Shown one piece after another: positions 40,035-51,497 of a stretch of 59,380 nucleotides of DNA. The DNA is from Burkholderiaceae bacterium (lineage in GTDB: Bacteria > Pseudomonadota > Gammaproteobacteria > Burkholderiales > Burkholderiaceae_F): the NCBI GenBank assembly GCA_017461315.1, contig JAFTYR010000066.1, positions 1 through 59,380 of the forward strand. Reading direction: 5' to 3'. A program made the position numbers and the translations under genes. The notes beneath the pieces were generated by a model. That model was not told the origin of the DNA. It made no database searches and was given only the letters and a program-made list of their open reading frames with translations. Each line of letters opens with the position of its first letter. Position 1 is the stretch's first letter.

Positions 40035-40688
40035 CTAAAAGATTGCTAGCTCTTTGCTGGCATCAAAATCCATCACAGTTTTACCGTCTTGCAACTTGAC
40101 CTTACCCTGAATCACTAACTTAACCGCACGAGGGTAAAGAATGTGTTCTTGTTTCAGTACTCGAGAAGCAAGAGTATCAGGATCGTCTCCGGCTAAAACA
40201 GGCACCGCAGCCTGGCCAATAATCGATCCACCATCCAAAACGGAAGAAACAAAATGCACCGTCACTCCGTGAATACGAATTCCTGCCTCAAGGGCTCTTT
40301 CATGCGTATGTAAACCCGGGAACATCGGTAGTAATGCAGGATGGATATTTAAAATTTTCCCTTCATAATGATTTACAAAATAAGGGGTTAATACACGCAT
40401 AAATCCAGCCAACACGATTAAATCGGGGTGAAATTCATCACAAACACGAATCAACTCTTTTTCAAAATCTTCGCGAGACTCGTAGGCTTTATGATCGACA
40501 ACACGAGTTGGTAAACCAACTTCTTGTGCAAAAGAAAGGCCTCCAGCATCTGGACGATTAGAAATAACCGCTGAAAAGCGAGCCCCGATTTTCTGAACCC
40601 ATTGTTCAGCACAGGCAACTTCATACATTGCTTTGAAATTACTACCACGTCCAGAAATTAATACAACAATATTTTTAGTAGAAGTCAT
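40035..40688 (-). CDS. purN: Phosphoribosylglycinamide formyltransferase
   Basis: PurN formylates GAR with 10-formyl-THF, step three of purine synthesis. From the ATG at 40688 (217 aa): VVLISGRGSNFKAM (8-21), ISNRPDAGG, LAGFMRVLTPYFV and NIHPALLPMFPGLHTH, with catalytic Asn and His, then the Asp of GSIIGQAAVPVLAGDDPDTLA. No clear Shine-Dalgarno is seen at this ATG. The frame extends to 40760, without similarity in the extra residues. It leads into the RNA methyltransferase gene. Confidence 0.95.
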   Translation of the reverse strand: MTSTKNIVVLISGRGSNFKAMYEVACAEQWVQKIGARFSAVISNRPDAGGLSFAQEVGLPTRVVDHKAYESREDFEKELIRVCDEFHPDLIVLAGFMRVLTPYFVNHYEGKILNIHPALLPMFPGLHTHERALEAGIRIHGVTVHFVSSVLDGGSIIGQAAVPVLAGDDPDTLASRVLKQEHILYPRAVKLVIQGKVKLQDGKTVMDFDASKELAIF

Positions 40689-40843
40689 CGCAAAAATAGA
40701 TTTATAAATTAATTTGCTAATTGTACCCGAGCCCCATCGAGATACCACCTTTATAGTCACTCAATGCTCTTCTTTTAATCAAAAAGATTACAGATCGTTT
40801 ACAAAATATAAGACCTGAGGATTAACAAGTCATAAGACCATAT

Positions 40844-40886
40844 AAAAACATACCTCGTTAATAGACAATCTACTAAACGAGGTATG
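40844..40886 (-). terminator. Intrinsic terminator after the AGCS transporter gene
   Basis: CATACCTCGTT and AACGAGGTATG form a perfect 11-bp stem (40876-40886 with 40849-40859) around a 16-nt loop, followed by five T (40848-40844) on the minus strand. Confidence 0.88.
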
Positions 40887-40895
40887 GATTATTTT

Positions 40896-42278
40896 TTAGA
40901 TTTTGGTTGAATTTTCGTATTGTCGAAGCTTTGTCTCAAAATCATCAAGACAACTAACGACCACCTTATTCAACGCTAAAAGTGCAATTAAGTTTGGAAT
41001 CACCATTAAGCCGTTGAAAAAATCAGCTAAAGACCAAATCAAATCAACTTTAAGCGTTGCACCAATAACGATACAGATACAAACACAGAGACGATAAGGA
41101 GTTAATCCTTTTTTACCAAACAAAAAGCGTACGTTTTGTTCACCAAAGAAGAACCAACCAATAATGGTTGAATAAGCGAAGAAGAACAAGCAGATCGCAA
41201 CAAATCCAATGCCGAATTGTCCGAGACCTTCGTTATAAGCCAACTGAGTCAATTCGATACCCGTTGTCTTATAGTCAAGAACGCCAGTCACCATAATGAC
41301 AATACCCGTGAACGTAACAACAAGCACCGTTGCAAACACACCAAAAATTGCGACTAAGCCTTGTTCAGCAGGATGTTCTACTTTAGCAACAGCATGAGCA
41401 TGAGGTGTAGAACCCATACCAGCTTCATTGGAGAATAAACCACGAGCCACACCAAATTGAACAGCTTTAGCGACGGTAAAGCCGAGAGCACCACCGGTCG
41501 CAGCTTGGGGATTAAACGCAGCCTCGATAATGAGCTTAAAGGCAGGAATCAGCTGATCAATATGCATACCAATCACGATGCAACCACCGAGTAGGTAGGT
41601 GAATGCCATAAAAGGAACGATCTTTTCTGCAACACTGGCTAATCGACCAATTCCACCAAAGAATACAAAACCACTGACTAAAGCGGTAAGAATACCAGTA
41701 AGGAGTATCGGCATATCGAAAGCATGATTCATTGCAATCGAAATCGAATTCGATTGCACCATATTGCCGATACAACCTAAAGCAATAATGATCGCAATAG
41801 AGAAAAATACTGCTAAGGGTTTAAATTTTTTTCCTAAACCTTGTGTGATGTAATAAGCCGGACCACCGACAATGTGCCCCTGTTTATCTGTTGTTCTGTA
41901 AATTTGGGCAAGAACTGCTTCTGCAAAAATAGTAGCCATCCCAAAGAAGGCTGCGACCCAAAGCCAAAACAGTGCCCCAGGACCACCAGACACGATAGCC
42001 GTTGCTGTACCCGCAACGTTACCGGTACCAACCTGAGCGGCGATCGCTGTTGCTAACGCCTGGAATGAACTCATCCCACTATGATCGGCTTTTTTTCCAA
42101 AAAGAGAAGCGCCACTAAAAAGGAACTTCGCTGCGAGACCAAACTTCCGTACCTGTACAAACCGTAAACGAATTGTGTAGAAAATCCCTGTTCCGCATAG
42201 AAGAGGAATCAACACAAAAACTCCCCAGAGAACACTATTGATCTCAGAAAAAAGTTCTGTTAAGTAGCTCATAACCAT
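40896..42278 (-). CDS. Alanine/glycine:cation symporter (AGCS family)
   Basis: This about 460-residue inner-membrane protein takes up alanine or glycine with Na+ or H+. About ten membrane helices are visible. Family motifs are FQALATAIAAQVGTGNVAGT (about 68-87) in the substrate site, GGPGALFWLWVAAFFGMAT, and RGLFSNEAGMGSTPHAHA (about 280-297). The ATG at 42278 follows AGGTG by 3 nt. The ATG at 42272 (MSYLTELF) and a GTG at 42284 are alternatives. It is a single gene with its own terminator. Confidence 0.92.
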   Translation of the reverse strand: MVMSYLTELFSEINSVLWGVFVLIPLLCGTGIFYTIRLRFVQVRKFGLAAKFLFSGASLFGKKADHSGMSSFQALATAIAAQVGTGNVAGTATAIVSGGPGALFWLWVAAFFGMATIFAEAVLAQIYRTTDKQGHIVGGPAYYITQGLGKKFKPLAVFFSIAIIIALGCIGNMVQSNSISIAMNHAFDMPILLTGILTALVSGFVFFGGIGRLASVAEKIVPFMAFTYLLGGCIVIGMHIDQLIPAFKLIIEAAFNPQAATGGALGFTVAKAVQFGVARGLFSNEAGMGSTPHAHAVAKVEHPAEQGLVAIFGVFATVLVVTFTGIVIMVTGVLDYKTTGIELTQLAYNEGLGQFGIGFVAICLFFFAYSTIIGWFFFGEQNVRFLFGKKGLTPYRLCVCICIVIGATLKVDLIWSLADFFNGLMVIPNLIALLALNKVVVSCLDDFETKLRQYENSTKI

Positions 42279-42284
42279 CCACAC

Positions 42285-42660
42285 CTAGAATTTAAATTAT
42301 TCAAAAGACTTTTAGACCTGTGCATAGAAAAATGCATACCTACTTCTTTAAGGTTTTAGCTACCAAACAAAAAAGATATGTATATCTACAACGTAAAAAA
42401 TAGTTACACAAAATACCCCTCAATTTCTAAAATTCCAACTCTATTTTTTTAAGAATTGAAGAAAAATTACTGATTAATCAATTTTCTACAGAAAACGTAT
42501 TAAGTATTAAACCTAATCCAACTATTAAATTATCAAAACCTCCTACACAGATTACATTTGAGGATTTCTTATTCAGATGAAAAATTCGTGATTTCAATCG
42601 TTGGTAAAATGACTGATTGTTGAATTCCACTACTAGTCTGTATTTGGGGAATAGTTAAAC
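42285..42660. other. 376-bp divergent gap between the transporter and ribF
   Basis: Strongly AT-rich with no coding potential. Small inverted repeats occur at 42317-42333 (TGCAT/ATGCA) and 42373-42386 (AGATAT-GT-ATATCT). A weak promoter TTGTTG-N16-TGTATT is possible just before ribF. I see no FMN riboswitch or other known leader RNA. Confidence 0.4.
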
Positions 42661-43605
42661 GTGAAAGTATTTCTAGGTTTACCTTCTGATAAAAATAAAA
42701 TTGATTGTGCGGTTGCTATCGGTAACTTCGATGGAGTTCATCGTGGTCACCAAGCCTTGTTACAACAAGTGGTCGAAGCCGCCCGTTCTCGTCTTTTATG
42801 TCCATCGGTTATCACATTTGAGCCACATCCTAGAGAATACTTTAATCCGGAAGCCGCTCCCGCAAGAATTCTGAGCTTACGCGATAAATTAGAGGCTTTT
42901 GAAAAAGCAGGCATCGAGCGTGTTTACATCTTTCGATTCAATGAAAAAACGGCTTCGTTAACACCTGAAGATTTTGTACGCCAATTATTAGTAGATGGAA
43001 TCCATGCCCGCTGGATCACGGTTGGAAATAACTTTCACTTTGGATCTTTAAGGTCTGGTGATGTTCGTACTTTGAAATATTTAGGAGAAAAATATCATTT
43101 TGAAGTACATCTGATGCCAATGATTTTCCATAAAGATCAGGCGATTTCCAGTTCACGAATTCGTTTTGCTCTACGCGAAGGCGACATTCCACAAGTTAAT
43201 TACATGTTAGGTCGCAACTATATGATTAGTGGCAAAGTTCTTCATGGCCAACAATTAGGGCGAAAGTTAGGATTTCCAACAATTAATCAAAGGATTTTGC
43301 CCCCCTATTCCAAGGCTCATCCTGCGATTACGGGAGTATATGCCGTTAAACTTCACGGTTTAGGATCACGCCCTTTAGAAGGCGTTGCTTGTATTGGTAG
43401 ACGCCCTACTGTTGCCAAACATGGTGAATTTCTTTTAGAAACTCACATATTTAATTTCCACAAAGACATTTATGGGCAGATTGTCAATGTAGAATTCTTT
43501 GCCAAGATTCGTGACGAAAAGAAATTTAATTCGTTAGAAGAGCTTCAAGAAGCTATCGCTCAGGATATGTCCAAAGCGAAACAGCTTCTTGGGTTATCGG
43601 TTTAA
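42661..43605 (+). CDS. ribF: Bifunctional riboflavin kinase / FAD synthetase
   Basis: RibF makes FMN from riboflavin and FAD from FMN. The 314 residues from a GTG start (GGGGA 11 nt upstream) include the adenylyltransferase domain with IGNFDGVHRGH (21-31) and SSRIRFALREGD, then the kinase domain with GRKLGFPTIN (about 201-210) and LETHIFNF. Both halves are complete. It leads the ribF-ileS-lspA-coaBC-dut operon, a known grouping in Proteobacteria for ribF-ileS-lspA. Confidence 0.96.
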   Translation: MKVFLGLPSDKNKIDCAVAIGNFDGVHRGHQALLQQVVEAARSRLLCPSVITFEPHPREYFNPEAAPARILSLRDKLEAFEKAGIERVYIFRFNEKTASLTPEDFVRQLLVDGIHARWITVGNNFHFGSLRSGDVRTLKYLGEKYHFEVHLMPMIFHKDQAISSSRIRFALREGDIPQVNYMLGRNYMISGKVLHGQQLGRKLGFPTINQRILPPYSKAHPAITGVYAVKLHGLGSRPLEGVACIGRRPTVAKHGEFLLETHIFNFHKDIYGQIVNVEFFAKIRDEKKFNSLEELQEAIAQDMSKAKQLLGLSV

Positions 43606-43652
43606 CTTTTATTTGATCAACCTTGAAGAGGCCGAGGGGCCCAAGGAATATT

Positions 43653-46520
43653 ATGTCTAAAGAGAAAAAAACTGCAGTCAATGATGCAAAAAAATTCCCG
43701 ATGAATTTACCGGATACACCATTCCCTATGCGCGGGAACTTGCCACAGAGAGAACCGGCATGGATCGCTGAATGGGACGAAAAGGATGTTTACGGCAAAA
43801 TCCGCAAGGCTCGTAAAGGAGCTAAGCGTTATACCTTGCACGATGGTCCTCCATACGCTAACGGTAATATTCACATTGGTCACGCCGTTAATAAAATTCT
43901 CAAAGACATAATCATTAAATGCAGAACATTGGACGGTTACGATGCTCCTTACATCCCTGGTTGGGACTGTCACGGCATGCCAATTGAAATTCAAATCGAA
44001 AAGAAATTTGGCAAAAACCTTCCTAAGCTTGATGTCATGGCTAAATGCCGTGCTTATGCTAAAGAACAGATCGCAAATCAATTAGCTGGATTTAAGCGCT
44101 TAGGCGTATTAGGTGATTGGAGTGATCCTTACTTAACCATGCGTCCTGAAACTGAAGCAGAAGAAATTCGTGCATTAGGCAAAATCATGGAACGTGGCTT
44201 TGTTTACCGCGGTTTAAAACCCGTGAACTGGTGTTTCGATTGCCAAAGTGCTCTTGCAGAAGCTGAAGTTGAATACCGTGACCGTCAAAGTTACCAAATT
44301 GACGTTGCATTCCCTCTCGTAGATACAGAAAAAGAGCGAGTTTTGTCTCTATTCGGTGCAAATACAACAAAACCAATCGCCACAGTTATTTGGACCACAA
44401 CTCCCTGGACAATTCCTCCAAATCAGGCATTGAACTTTAATCCAGAATTAACTTACGTACTCGTTGAAACCGCTGATCGTTGCTATATTGTGGCTGAAAC
44501 TCTATGGGAAGACGCCATGAAGCGCTATGAACTTGAAGGCAACGTGATCGGTTCAGCTAAGGGCGAATCCTTGGAAGGCACTTTATTCCGTCATCCATTA
44601 GCTTTGATCGATAAGGGATACGATCGTTACGCACCGGTTTATTTAGCTTCTTACGTTGAAGCAACTAGCGGTACTGGTATCGTTCACTGCTCTCCGGCAT
44701 ACGGTGTCGACGACTTCCAAACAAGTAAACGCTATGGCATGACTAACGATGCGATTCTTAATCCAGTTCAAGGAAACGGAGAATACGCAGAAAGCTTACC
44801 GTTATTCGGAACCATGAATGTTTGGAAGGCCGGTGAAAAAATTATCGACACCCTTCGTGTCTCCGGTAACTTGCTTGCTGACGGTAAGATGGTTCACAGC
44901 TACATGCATTGCTGGCGTCATAAGACTCCATTAATTTATCGTGCTACAAACCAGTGGTTTGTACGTATGGATGAAGCAACAGAAGATACACAAAGTGCTG
45001 TTGCTTGCGAAAACCCTGCCACAACAAGCCTGCGTCAAACAGCCCTAAAGGGCGTTGCTGATACCGAATTCTTCCCAGTATGGGGTGAAAATCGCTTACA
45101 CGCTATGATTGCTAACCGCCCTGACTGGTGTATCTCAAGACAGAGAAACTGGGGTGTCCCGTTGCCCTTCTTGTTGAATAAAGAAACAGGAAAACTCCAC
45201 CCAGATACTCTTAACATTCTTTACAAAGTAGCCGATATTGTTGAAAAAGAAGGTATCGAAGCTTGGGCTCGTTTAACTGTTGCTGATTTGATAGAGCAAG
45301 ATGTCGATCTTTACGAAAAAGCAACCGATACATTAGACGTTTGGTTTGACTCTGGTACAACGCATCGAACCGTTGTTCGTGGTTCTCACGCTGAAAAACT
45401 AAGCTTCCCAGTTGATCTTTATTTAGAAGGAAGTGACCAACATCGTGGTTGGTTCCACTCTTCTCTTTTGACTGGTTCTGCTATGGATGGACATGCTCCA
45501 TACAAGGCATTATTGACTCATGGCTTTACGGTTGACGAAAGCGGTCGAAAGATGAGTAAATCCATTGGTAATGTCGTTGCACCTGATGAAGTAGCCAATA
45601 AATTTGGCGCTGAAATCATTCGTCTGTGGGTTGGTTCTTCTGATTACTCCGGCGAAATTTCTTTAGGTCAAAGCATCCTGAAAGGTACCGTAGATAGCTA
45701 CCGTCGTTTCCGTAATACGGTTCGATTCTTGTTAGCTAATACAAACGATTTCTGCATCAAAACCGATGCAGTTCCTATTGAGGAATTAACGGAATTGGAT
45801 CGCTGGGCTGTTGCTCGTATCGCTCAATTACAAGCTGAAATTTTAGAAAAATACGGTCGCAATGAATTCCATACAGCTACTGCATCCATGTTGCTATTTG
45901 CTAGCGATGACTTAGGCGGATTCTATTTAGATGTACTAAAAGATCGTTTGTATACCTGTGCTCCAAAATCTAAAGCTCGTCGCTCCGCTCAGACTGCTCT
46001 TTGGTACTTAACCGAAGCTTTCTTGAAGTTGATTTCTCCAATTCTATCTTTCACAGCAGAAGAAGCTTGGTCATTCTTCAACCCTCAAGAAAGCGGTACG
46101 ATTTTCACTGAAACATTCAGCAAGATCCCGGCAATCAGCAACCATGAAGAGTTGTTAAACAAGTGGGCACTGATCCGTAATATTCGTTCTGACGTCCAAA
46201 AGGAAATCGAACGTCAAAGAGAACTGGGTAAAGTCGGTTCTTCATTGCAAGCGGTTGTTGAACTCAAACTTCCTCAGGAAGAGTTCGATTTCATCTCCAC
46301 TTTAGAAGACGAATTACGTTATGTGATGATCACGAGTGAAGCTAAGTTGCTCGGTGTTTCCGATAAGAGAGAAATTACTGTTACGACAAGTACCAATAAC
46401 AAATGTGAACGTTGCTGGCAGTACCGCAGTGATGTAGGAAGCGATTCACAATACCCAACGTTATGTTGTCGTTGTATCGGAAACCTTTTCGGTACCGCTG
46501 AAATTCGGAAATTTGCATAA
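43653..46520 (+). CDS. ileS: Isoleucyl-tRNA synthetase
   Basis: IleRS charges tRNA-Ile, including the AUA-decoding tRNA at 27578. The ATG at 43653 has AAGGA upstream and gives 955 residues. The class I motifs are HIGH (74-77) in [19 protein letters not shown] and KMSKS (about 633-637). The CP1 editing domain is at about 200-400 ([12 protein letters not shown]). The C-terminal zinc site CERCWQY then CCRC ends the protein. The frame's ten upstream codons are not needed. No T-box is present. Confidence 0.97.
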   Translation: MSKEKKTAVNDAKKFPMNLPDTPFPMRGNLPQREPAWIAEWDEKDVYGKIRKARKGAKRYTLHDGPPYANGNIHIGHAVNKILKDIIIKCRTLDGYDAPYIPGWDCHGMPIEIQIEKKFGKNLPKLDVMAKCRAYAKEQIANQLAGFKRLGVLGDWSDPYLTMRPETEAEEIRALGKIMERGFVYRGLKPVNWCFDCQSALAEAEVEYRDRQSYQIDVAFPLVDTEKERVLSLFGANTTKPIATVIWTTTPWTIPPNQALNFNPELTYVLVETADRCYIVAETLWEDAMKRYELEGNVIGSAKGESLEGTLFRHPLALIDKGYDRYAPVYLASYVEATSGTGIVHCSPAYGVDDFQTSKRYGMTNDAILNPVQGNGEYAESLPLFGTMNVWKAGEKIIDTLRVSGNLLADGKMVHSYMHCWRHKTPLIYRATNQWFVRMDEATEDTQSAVACENPATTSLRQTALKGVADTEFFPVWGENRLHAMIANRPDWCISRQRNWGVPLPFLLNKETGKLHPDTLNILYKVADIVEKEGIEAWARLTVADLIEQDVDLYEKATDTLDVWFDSGTTHRTVVRGSHAEKLSFPVDLYLEGSDQHRGWFHSSLLTGSAMDGHAPYKALLTHGFTVDESGRKMSKSIGNVVAPDEVANKFGAEIIRLWVGSSDYSGEISLGQSILKGTVDSYRRFRNTVRFLLANTNDFCIKTDAVPIEELTELDRWAVARIAQLQAEILEKYGRNEFHTATASMLLFASDDLGGFYLDVLKDRLYTCAPKSKARRSAQTALWYLTEAFLKLISPILSFTAEEAWSFFNPQESGTIFTETFSKIPAISNHEELLNKWALIRNIRSDVQKEIERQRELGKVGSSLQAVVELKLPQEEFDFISTLEDELRYVMITSEAKLLGVSDKREITVTTSTNNKCERCWQYRSDVGSDSQYPTLCCRCIGNLFGTAEIRKFA

Positions 46521-47018
46521 GTGGTTAAAGCAAAACAAACCCGATGGAATTGGCCAGCATTTTTTCGCTGGTCGATTTTGGCAGTCCTAATTGTTCTATT
46601 AGATCAAATTTCTAAGTACTGGATTCAACATCGCATGATTTATGGCGATGTTGAACCGGTTACCAGTTTTTTTAATTTGGTTGTTGCATACAACATGGGA
46701 GCTGCCTTTTCATTCCTAGCAGATGCCGGTGGTTGGCAACGTCCACTTTTCACAGTAATCGCGGGGCTCGCTGTTTTAGTCATCTCCCTTTTAATTGCCA
46801 GAAAAAGCAACAACCGATTGTTATGCTTTTTTCTTACCCTGATTCTCGCTGGAGCAGTCGGTAACGCATACGATCGAATCACACTAGGTTATGTTGTTGA
46901 TTTTCTAGATTTTCATTGGGCTGGCTATCATTGGCCTGCTTTTAATGTTGCCGATATTTCGATCTGTGTGGGCGCAACAGGGACCATTTTGCTTGAGTTT
47001 CTTTCTCCTAAAGAATAA
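46521..47018 (+). CDS. lspA: Lipoprotein signal peptidase II
   Basis: LspA cleaves the signal peptide of diacylglyceryl-prolipoproteins in the inner membrane. The 165-residue protein has four membrane helices and both catalytic Asp motifs: GNAYDRITLGYVVDFLDF (about 114-131) and FNVADISICVG (about 145-155). It starts with GTG immediately after the ileS TAA, so translation is coupled. The order ileS-lspA is conserved in Proteobacteria. Confidence 0.96.
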   Translation: MVKAKQTRWNWPAFFRWSILAVLIVLLDQISKYWIQHRMIYGDVEPVTSFFNLVVAYNMGAAFSFLADAGGWQRPLFTVIAGLAVLVISLLIARKSNNRLLCFFLTLILAGAVGNAYDRITLGYVVDFLDFHWAGYHWPAFNVADISICVGATGTILLEFLSPKE

Positions 47019-47032
47019 GTAAGGAGCGATTC

Positions 47033-48232
47033 ATGAATCGTCTCAAAGGAAAGTCTATCCTTCTTGGGATCACGGGAAGTATCGCAGCGTATAAGGCCTG
47101 CGAACTCATTCGTTTACTTCGCCGAGAAGGTTGTGAAGTTGACGTTGTTGTAACTGAAGCAGCGAAGAATTTCGTTGGTAAAACAATGCTTCGAGCTTTA
47201 AGTGGCCGTCCTGTGCATGATTCTGTTTGGACAGATGATCCAGGAACCATTGGCCATATCGACCTAGTCACTAAAGCAGATCTAATTTTGGTAGCTCCAG
47301 CAACTGGTAATATCATCGCAAAGGCCGCTAACGGTATTGCCAACGATTTGTTATCGGATTGTCTTTTAGCTCGACGCCAAGCGCTCATGATTGCCCCCGC
47401 AATGAATACCTTCATGTGGGAGAATCCTGCTACACAAAGAAATGTACATTTTTTAAAAGAAAATGGCGTTTTATTCTCTGGTCCTGTTGCTGGGGATCAA
47501 GCATGTGGTGACAATGGTAAAGGTCGTTTTAAAGAACCTGAGCAAATTCTTGAAGATGTTGTTCATTTCTTTACTCCAAAGCTACTTACCAATAAAAAGG
47601 TTTTAATCACTGCAGGTCCGACGTTTGAAGCGCTTGATCCGGTTCGTGGATTTACCAATTCTTCTAGCGGAAAACAAGGTTTTGCCATTGCCAAGCAAGC
47701 GTGTCTCTATGGAGCCGATGTTTGGTTGGTTGCCGGTCCTTGTCATCAGAAGACACCGAGTGGTGTGCATCGTATTAACGTAACGAGTGCTCAAGAAATG
47801 CTCTCTAGCGTTGAGGCTATCTGTGATGATGTTGACCCAGATCTTTTCATTTCGGTCGCAGCAGTCTGTGATTGGAAACCTGCTCAGTCTTTTAATCAAA
47901 AAATTAAGAAAAAAAGCGATACAGAACTACAAGTTGAATTCGTACGCAATCCTGATATCTTAGCCACGGTTGCTCAACGTAGAAAGGGGCCTCTCTGTAT
48001 TGGCTTTGCCGCAGAGACTGAGAACGTTCAACAATACGCTCAGGACAAATTACATAAGAAGAAACTCTCTTTAGTAGTTGCTAATAAAGCAGACGCCATT
48101 GGCTCTGACTATAACGAAGCGTGGTTTGTCGAGGCTACTGGTACAACCGCTTTAGGTAAAACTACAAAAGAAGATTTAGCTGATAAATTGATCATCAAGG
48201 CAGTTCAACTGCTCACTAATCAAAAGGATTAA
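47033..48232 (+). CDS. coaBC: Phosphopantothenoylcysteine synthetase/decarboxylase
   Basis: This bifunctional enzyme catalyses two steps of coenzyme A synthesis. The N-terminal CoaC flavoprotein (1-190) has [19 protein letters not shown] (10-28), GHIDL with the active-site His, [17 protein letters not shown] and the Cys of [11 protein letters not shown]. The C-terminal CoaB part (191-399) starts [19 protein letters not shown] and contains [12 protein letters not shown] and IGFAAETE. Length is normal. AGGAG precedes the ATG by about 6 nt. It shares the operon with ileS and dut. Confidence 0.96.
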   Translation: MNRLKGKSILLGITGSIAAYKACELIRLLRREGCEVDVVVTEAAKNFVGKTMLRALSGRPVHDSVWTDDPGTIGHIDLVTKADLILVAPATGNIIAKAANGIANDLLSDCLLARRQALMIAPAMNTFMWENPATQRNVHFLKENGVLFSGPVAGDQACGDNGKGRFKEPEQILEDVVHFFTPKLLTNKKVLITAGPTFEALDPVRGFTNSSSGKQGFAIAKQACLYGADVWLVAGPCHQKTPSGVHRINVTSAQEMLSSVEAICDDVDPDLFISVAAVCDWKPAQSFNQKIKKKSDTELQVEFVRNPDILATVAQRRKGPLCIGFAAETENVQQYAQDKLHKKKLSLVVANKADAIGSDYNEAWFVEATGTTALGKTTKEDLADKLIIKAVQLLTNQKD

Positions 48233-48234
48233 AC

Positions 48235-48681
48235 GTGAAAGTTAAAGTTAAAATTTTAGACGATCGCCTCAAGGAATCACTCCCAAGCTACGCAACCACA
48301 GGTTCTGCAGGATTAGATTTGAGAGCTGCGATCCAGGAACCTTTAACAATTGAACCTGGAAAAACTGTCTTAATCAAAACCGGTATGGCAATCTGGTTAA
48401 ATGATCCTCACTATTGCGCCATGATTCTGCCCCGCTCTGGCTTAGGACATAAGCACGGAATCGTGTTAGGAAATCTCGTTGGTTTAATTGATTCGGATTA
48501 TCAAGGTGAGTTGATGGTTTCTTGCTGGAATCGCTCTTCAACCGAATACACCATTCAACCGATGGAGAGAATTGCACAACTTGTGATCGTTCCGGTTGTT
48601 CAATCAGAATTCGATATTGTTGACGAATTTACTTCCACTGAAAGAGGTGAAGGTGGTTTTGGTTCTTCCGGACGCCACTAA
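48235..48681 (+). CDS. dut: dUTP pyrophosphatase
   Basis: Dut hydrolyses dUTP to dUMP, keeping uracil out of DNA and feeding thymidylate synthesis. All five trimeric dUTPase motifs are seen in 148 residues: [12 protein letters not shown] (21-32), [12 protein letters not shown] (about 62-73), [10 protein letters not shown] (82-91), RIAQLVI and the C-terminal [14 protein letters not shown]. It starts with GTG 2 nt after the coaBC stop. The coaBC-dut pair is common in Proteobacteria. Confidence 0.97.
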   Translation: MKVKVKILDDRLKESLPSYATTGSAGLDLRAAIQEPLTIEPGKTVLIKTGMAIWLNDPHYCAMILPRSGLGHKHGIVLGNLVGLIDSDYQGELMVSCWNRSSTEYTIQPMERIAQLVIVPVVQSEFDIVDEFTSTERGEGGFGSSGRH

Positions 48682-48701
48682 TTCATCTTCTATCTGCGAC
48701 T

Positions 48702-48741
48702 AAAAGCATCTCTACCACTTCAATTCCAGAGATGCTTTTTT
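48702..48741. terminator. Terminator between dut and clpA (convergent)
   Basis: AAAAGCATCTCT (48702-48713) and AGAGATGCTTTT (48728-48739) form a perfect 12-bp stem with a 14-nt loop and T tracts on both sides. Confidence 0.88.
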
Positions 48742-48758
48742 ATGAATTTGCTTATAGG

Positions 48759-50999
48759 TTATTTTGAACACACAATCAATTTAGCGGTCTCGGTTTTATC
48801 ATCTAAATCAAGATGAACACGACCACCTTGATTTAGATCACCAAATAACAATTCATCGGCAAGTCGTTTCTGGATCATCTTTTGAATCAAACGAGCCATG
48901 GGTCTAGCCCCCATTTGAGGGTCAAACCCCTTACGAGCTAGGTAGTCTTTTAACTTGTCACTAAATGAAATTTCAACTTGTTTCATCTGCATTTGTTGCT
49001 CAATTTCAAGTAGAAACTTATCAACGACTCTAGAAATTTCCTTCAATGTCAACGGATTAAATGAAACCATGGCATCCAAACGATTACGGAACTCTGGAGT
49101 AAATACTCGTTTGATTTCTGCTTGCTCATCACCACTTCGGATCGACTCGGAAAAACCAATCGAAACTTTGCTCATAGCCTCGGATCCAGCGTTAGTTGTC
49201 ATAATGATGAGCGTATGACGAAAATCCGCTGTACGCCCATTATTATCCGTTAAGGATCCGTGATCCATCACTTGAAGTAAAATGTTGTAGATATCAGGAT
49301 GAGCCTTTTCAATTTCATCTAAAAGAACCACCGAATACGGATTTTTATTTACCGCTTCAGTTAATAAACCACCTTGGTCATAACCGACATATCCTGGAGG
49401 CGCACCAATTAAACGAGAAACTGCGTGTCTCTCCATATACTCACTCATATCAAAACGAATCAGTTTGACACCCAGGACCTGAGCAAGCTGTTGCGCTAAC
49501 TCTGTTTTACCAACCCCCGTAGGTCCGGAAAAAAGAAATGAACCTATCGGTTTATCGTTTCGACCAAGACCACTGCGAGCTAATTTAATGGAATCAACAA
49601 CCGTATCAATAGCTTTATTCTGACCAAAAATAACACTCTTGAGCGTTTCACTCAGAGTTTTAAGGCGCTTTCGATCATCCGTAGAAACCGTTTGAGTTGG
49701 GATTCTTGCGACATTGGCAACTGCAATTTCCACATCATTTTTTGTAATGAGATCGCTTCCTGTTGGATGTAATTTTCGATTAGCACCTAATTCATCAATG
49801 ATATCAATAGCCTTATCTGGAAGTTTTCGATCTGTTATATAACGGGCAGAAAGCCGCACCGCAGCTTCGATTGAGTCACCATCGTAGCGAACTTGATGGA
49901 ACGATTCAAAACGATCTTTTAAACCGTCAAGGATCCGGATGGTATCGTCAACACTCGGTTCCGAAATATCGATCTTTTGGAACCGTCTCATCAAAGCGGT
50001 ATCTTTAGCTAATATTTTCCGCATCTCATCGTATGTAGTTGTTCCTATGATGCGAAGAAGTCCCTTGGTTAAAGCAGGTTTAAGGAGCGTTGCCGCGTCA
50101 CCTGCGCCTCCTTCTTGTGCTCCAGCTCCTACTAACTGATGCATCTCATCCAAAAACAGAATGGTATTGGGCTTATTCTCAAACTGCGTTATCAGATTCT
50201 TCAACCGCTCTTCAAAATCACCTCGATAACGAGTTCCAGCTAGTAAAGCTCCTAGATCTAAAGCGTAAACTTCGAAATCCTTCAGAGCTTCTGGCACCTT
50301 TCCTTCCACGATTAGATAAGCCAAGCCCTCTGCGATAGCTGTTTTACCAACTCCTGATTCACCCACTAACATAGGGTTATTTTTTTGCCTTCGGCAAAGA
50401 ACCTGCATGACCCGATCAATTTCTTGAGCCCTTCCAACAATTGGATCAATTCTGCCTTCTTTTGCTAAGGCATTTAAATTAACGACAAAAGAGTCAACTT
50501 TACTTTTTTGTTTATTTGCACAATCACCATTAGGATCGGCATCCTTAGTATTGTCTATTTCAATAAACTGAGAAGTTTTAAAAAACTCTTCAACATCCTC
50601 GCGAGTTAAGCCATTTTTTCTTAACACGTAAGAAGCATTCGATTCGTCTTCGTGTAACAGAGAAAACAACACCATGGCACAACCTACTTCGCTATGCTTA
50701 AATTGTTGTGCTCGGATAATAGCCCGCTGTAAAACCCTCTGAAAGCCAACAGTAGGTTGAGGCTCTTTACCAAGCGTAAGCTCTTTCATTTGCTGATTTT
50801 GCTCGGAAATAGTTACTTCTAAATCCTGCTCAACTGTCTCTGCATTGATATTGGCCCATTGCAAAAGTAGATCAATCTGATCATTTTGTAATAAACCAAA
50901 AAGCAAATGTTCTTGAGTAACAAATTCCACCCGGTCAGCAGCGGCACGTATAAAGGCGATTTTCATCGCTGTTGAGAGTCCAAAATTAATACTACTCAT
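48759..50999 (-). CDS. clpA: ATP-dependent Clp protease ATP-binding subunit ClpA
   Basis: ClpA unfolds substrates and feeds them to ClpP. The 746 residues comprise the N-terminal double repeat (1-150) that binds ClpS, AAA+ domain 1 with [15 protein letters not shown] (about 207-221) and FLDEMHQL, and AAA+ domain 2 with [15 protein letters not shown] (about 490-504), then [12 protein letters not shown]. The C-terminal D2-small domain holds [10 protein letters not shown]. No M-domain is inserted, which separates it from ClpB. It follows clpS by 6 nt. clpP is not in the window. Confidence 0.96.
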   Translation of the reverse strand: MSSINFGLSTAMKIAFIRAAADRVEFVTQEHLLFGLLQNDQIDLLLQWANINAETVEQDLEVTISEQNQQMKELTLGKEPQPTVGFQRVLQRAIIRAQQFKHSEVGCAMVLFSLLHEDESNASYVLRKNGLTREDVEEFFKTSQFIEIDNTKDADPNGDCANKQKSKVDSFVVNLNALAKEGRIDPIVGRAQEIDRVMQVLCRRQKNNPMLVGESGVGKTAIAEGLAYLIVEGKVPEALKDFEVYALDLGALLAGTRYRGDFEERLKNLITQFENKPNTILFLDEMHQLVGAGAQEGGAGDAATLLKPALTKGLLRIIGTTTYDEMRKILAKDTALMRRFQKIDISEPSVDDTIRILDGLKDRFESFHQVRYDGDSIEAAVRLSARYITDRKLPDKAIDIIDELGANRKLHPTGSDLITKNDVEIAVANVARIPTQTVSTDDRKRLKTLSETLKSVIFGQNKAIDTVVDSIKLARSGLGRNDKPIGSFLFSGPTGVGKTELAQQLAQVLGVKLIRFDMSEYMERHAVSRLIGAPPGYVGYDQGGLLTEAVNKNPYSVVLLDEIEKAHPDIYNILLQVMDHGSLTDNNGRTADFRHTLIIMTTNAGSEAMSKVSIGFSESIRSGDEQAEIKRVFTPEFRNRLDAMVSFNPLTLKEISRVVDKFLLEIEQQMQMKQVEISFSDKLKDYLARKGFDPQMGARPMARLIQKMIQKRLADELLFGDLNQGGRVHLDLDDKTETAKLIVCSK

Positions 51000-51005
51000 G
51001 GGAAT

Positions 51006-51320
51006 TTATTCCTTCTCTGTAACGACTTTCAACGGAAACCCCTCAGCACGGGCTCTAGAAAGTGTCAACTCTTGTTTGGTTTCAGCTAAATCTTTACAAC
51101 AATAGATACCGGCAATACCACTGCCTTTCTCATGAATATCAAACATGATTTTGATTGCTTCTTCAGAGGATTTTTCGAAAATTTCTTGAAGAATAGATAC
51201 GACAAAATCCATTGTTGTGACATCGTCATTTAAAAGAATGACTTTCCATTTTGATGGTTTTCTTACCTCTGATTCTCGAAATCGGGTCAAGACGTCCGTT
51301 TGTCCATGAGTTTGAGACAT
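51006..51320 (-). CDS. clpS: ClpS adaptor (N-end rule)
   Basis: ClpS binds proteins with N-degrons and delivers them to ClpA. The 104 residues have a flexible N-terminus (1-22), then KWKVILLNDDVTTMDFVV (about 25-42), whose NDD and Met residues form the N-degron pocket, and FDIHEKGSGIAGIY. The ATG at 51320 is my choice; a GTG at 51329 with AAGG 5 nt upstream is also possible. The clpS-clpA order is universal in Proteobacteria. Confidence 0.95.
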   Translation of the reverse strand: MSQTHGQTDVLTRFRESEVRKPSKWKVILLNDDVTTMDFVVSILQEIFEKSSEEAIKIMFDIHEKGSGIAGIYCCKDLAETKQELTLSRARAEGFPLKVVTEKE

Positions 51321-51370
51321 TCCGATCACATAGCCTTTTTAGTTAATTTGTCGCTTAAGAGCAACAGTAT

Positions 51371-51400
51371 TTTATATTGCATCGATATCATTGATGACAA
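51371..51400 (-). promoter_or_regulatory. Candidate promoter of clpS-clpA
   Basis: Minus-strand TTGTCA (51400-51395), 18-bp spacer, TATAAA (51376-51371). It predicts a start near 51364, about 45 nt before clpS. The remainder of the clpS-csp gap up to 51497 shows nothing further. Confidence 0.5.
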
Positions 51401-51497
51401 CGACGACGAGCCCAAATTATCTCGCAAAATCAATCCACATAGACATCTGGCATCACAAAAAAAAATTAAAAATCTAATAGGGGCGTGAATACCTCCA

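Noticed and set aside
42285..42660. FMN riboswitch before ribF
   Set aside because: The conserved RFN element blocks are not seen, and ribF in an ileS-lspA operon is normally not FMN-regulated in this way.
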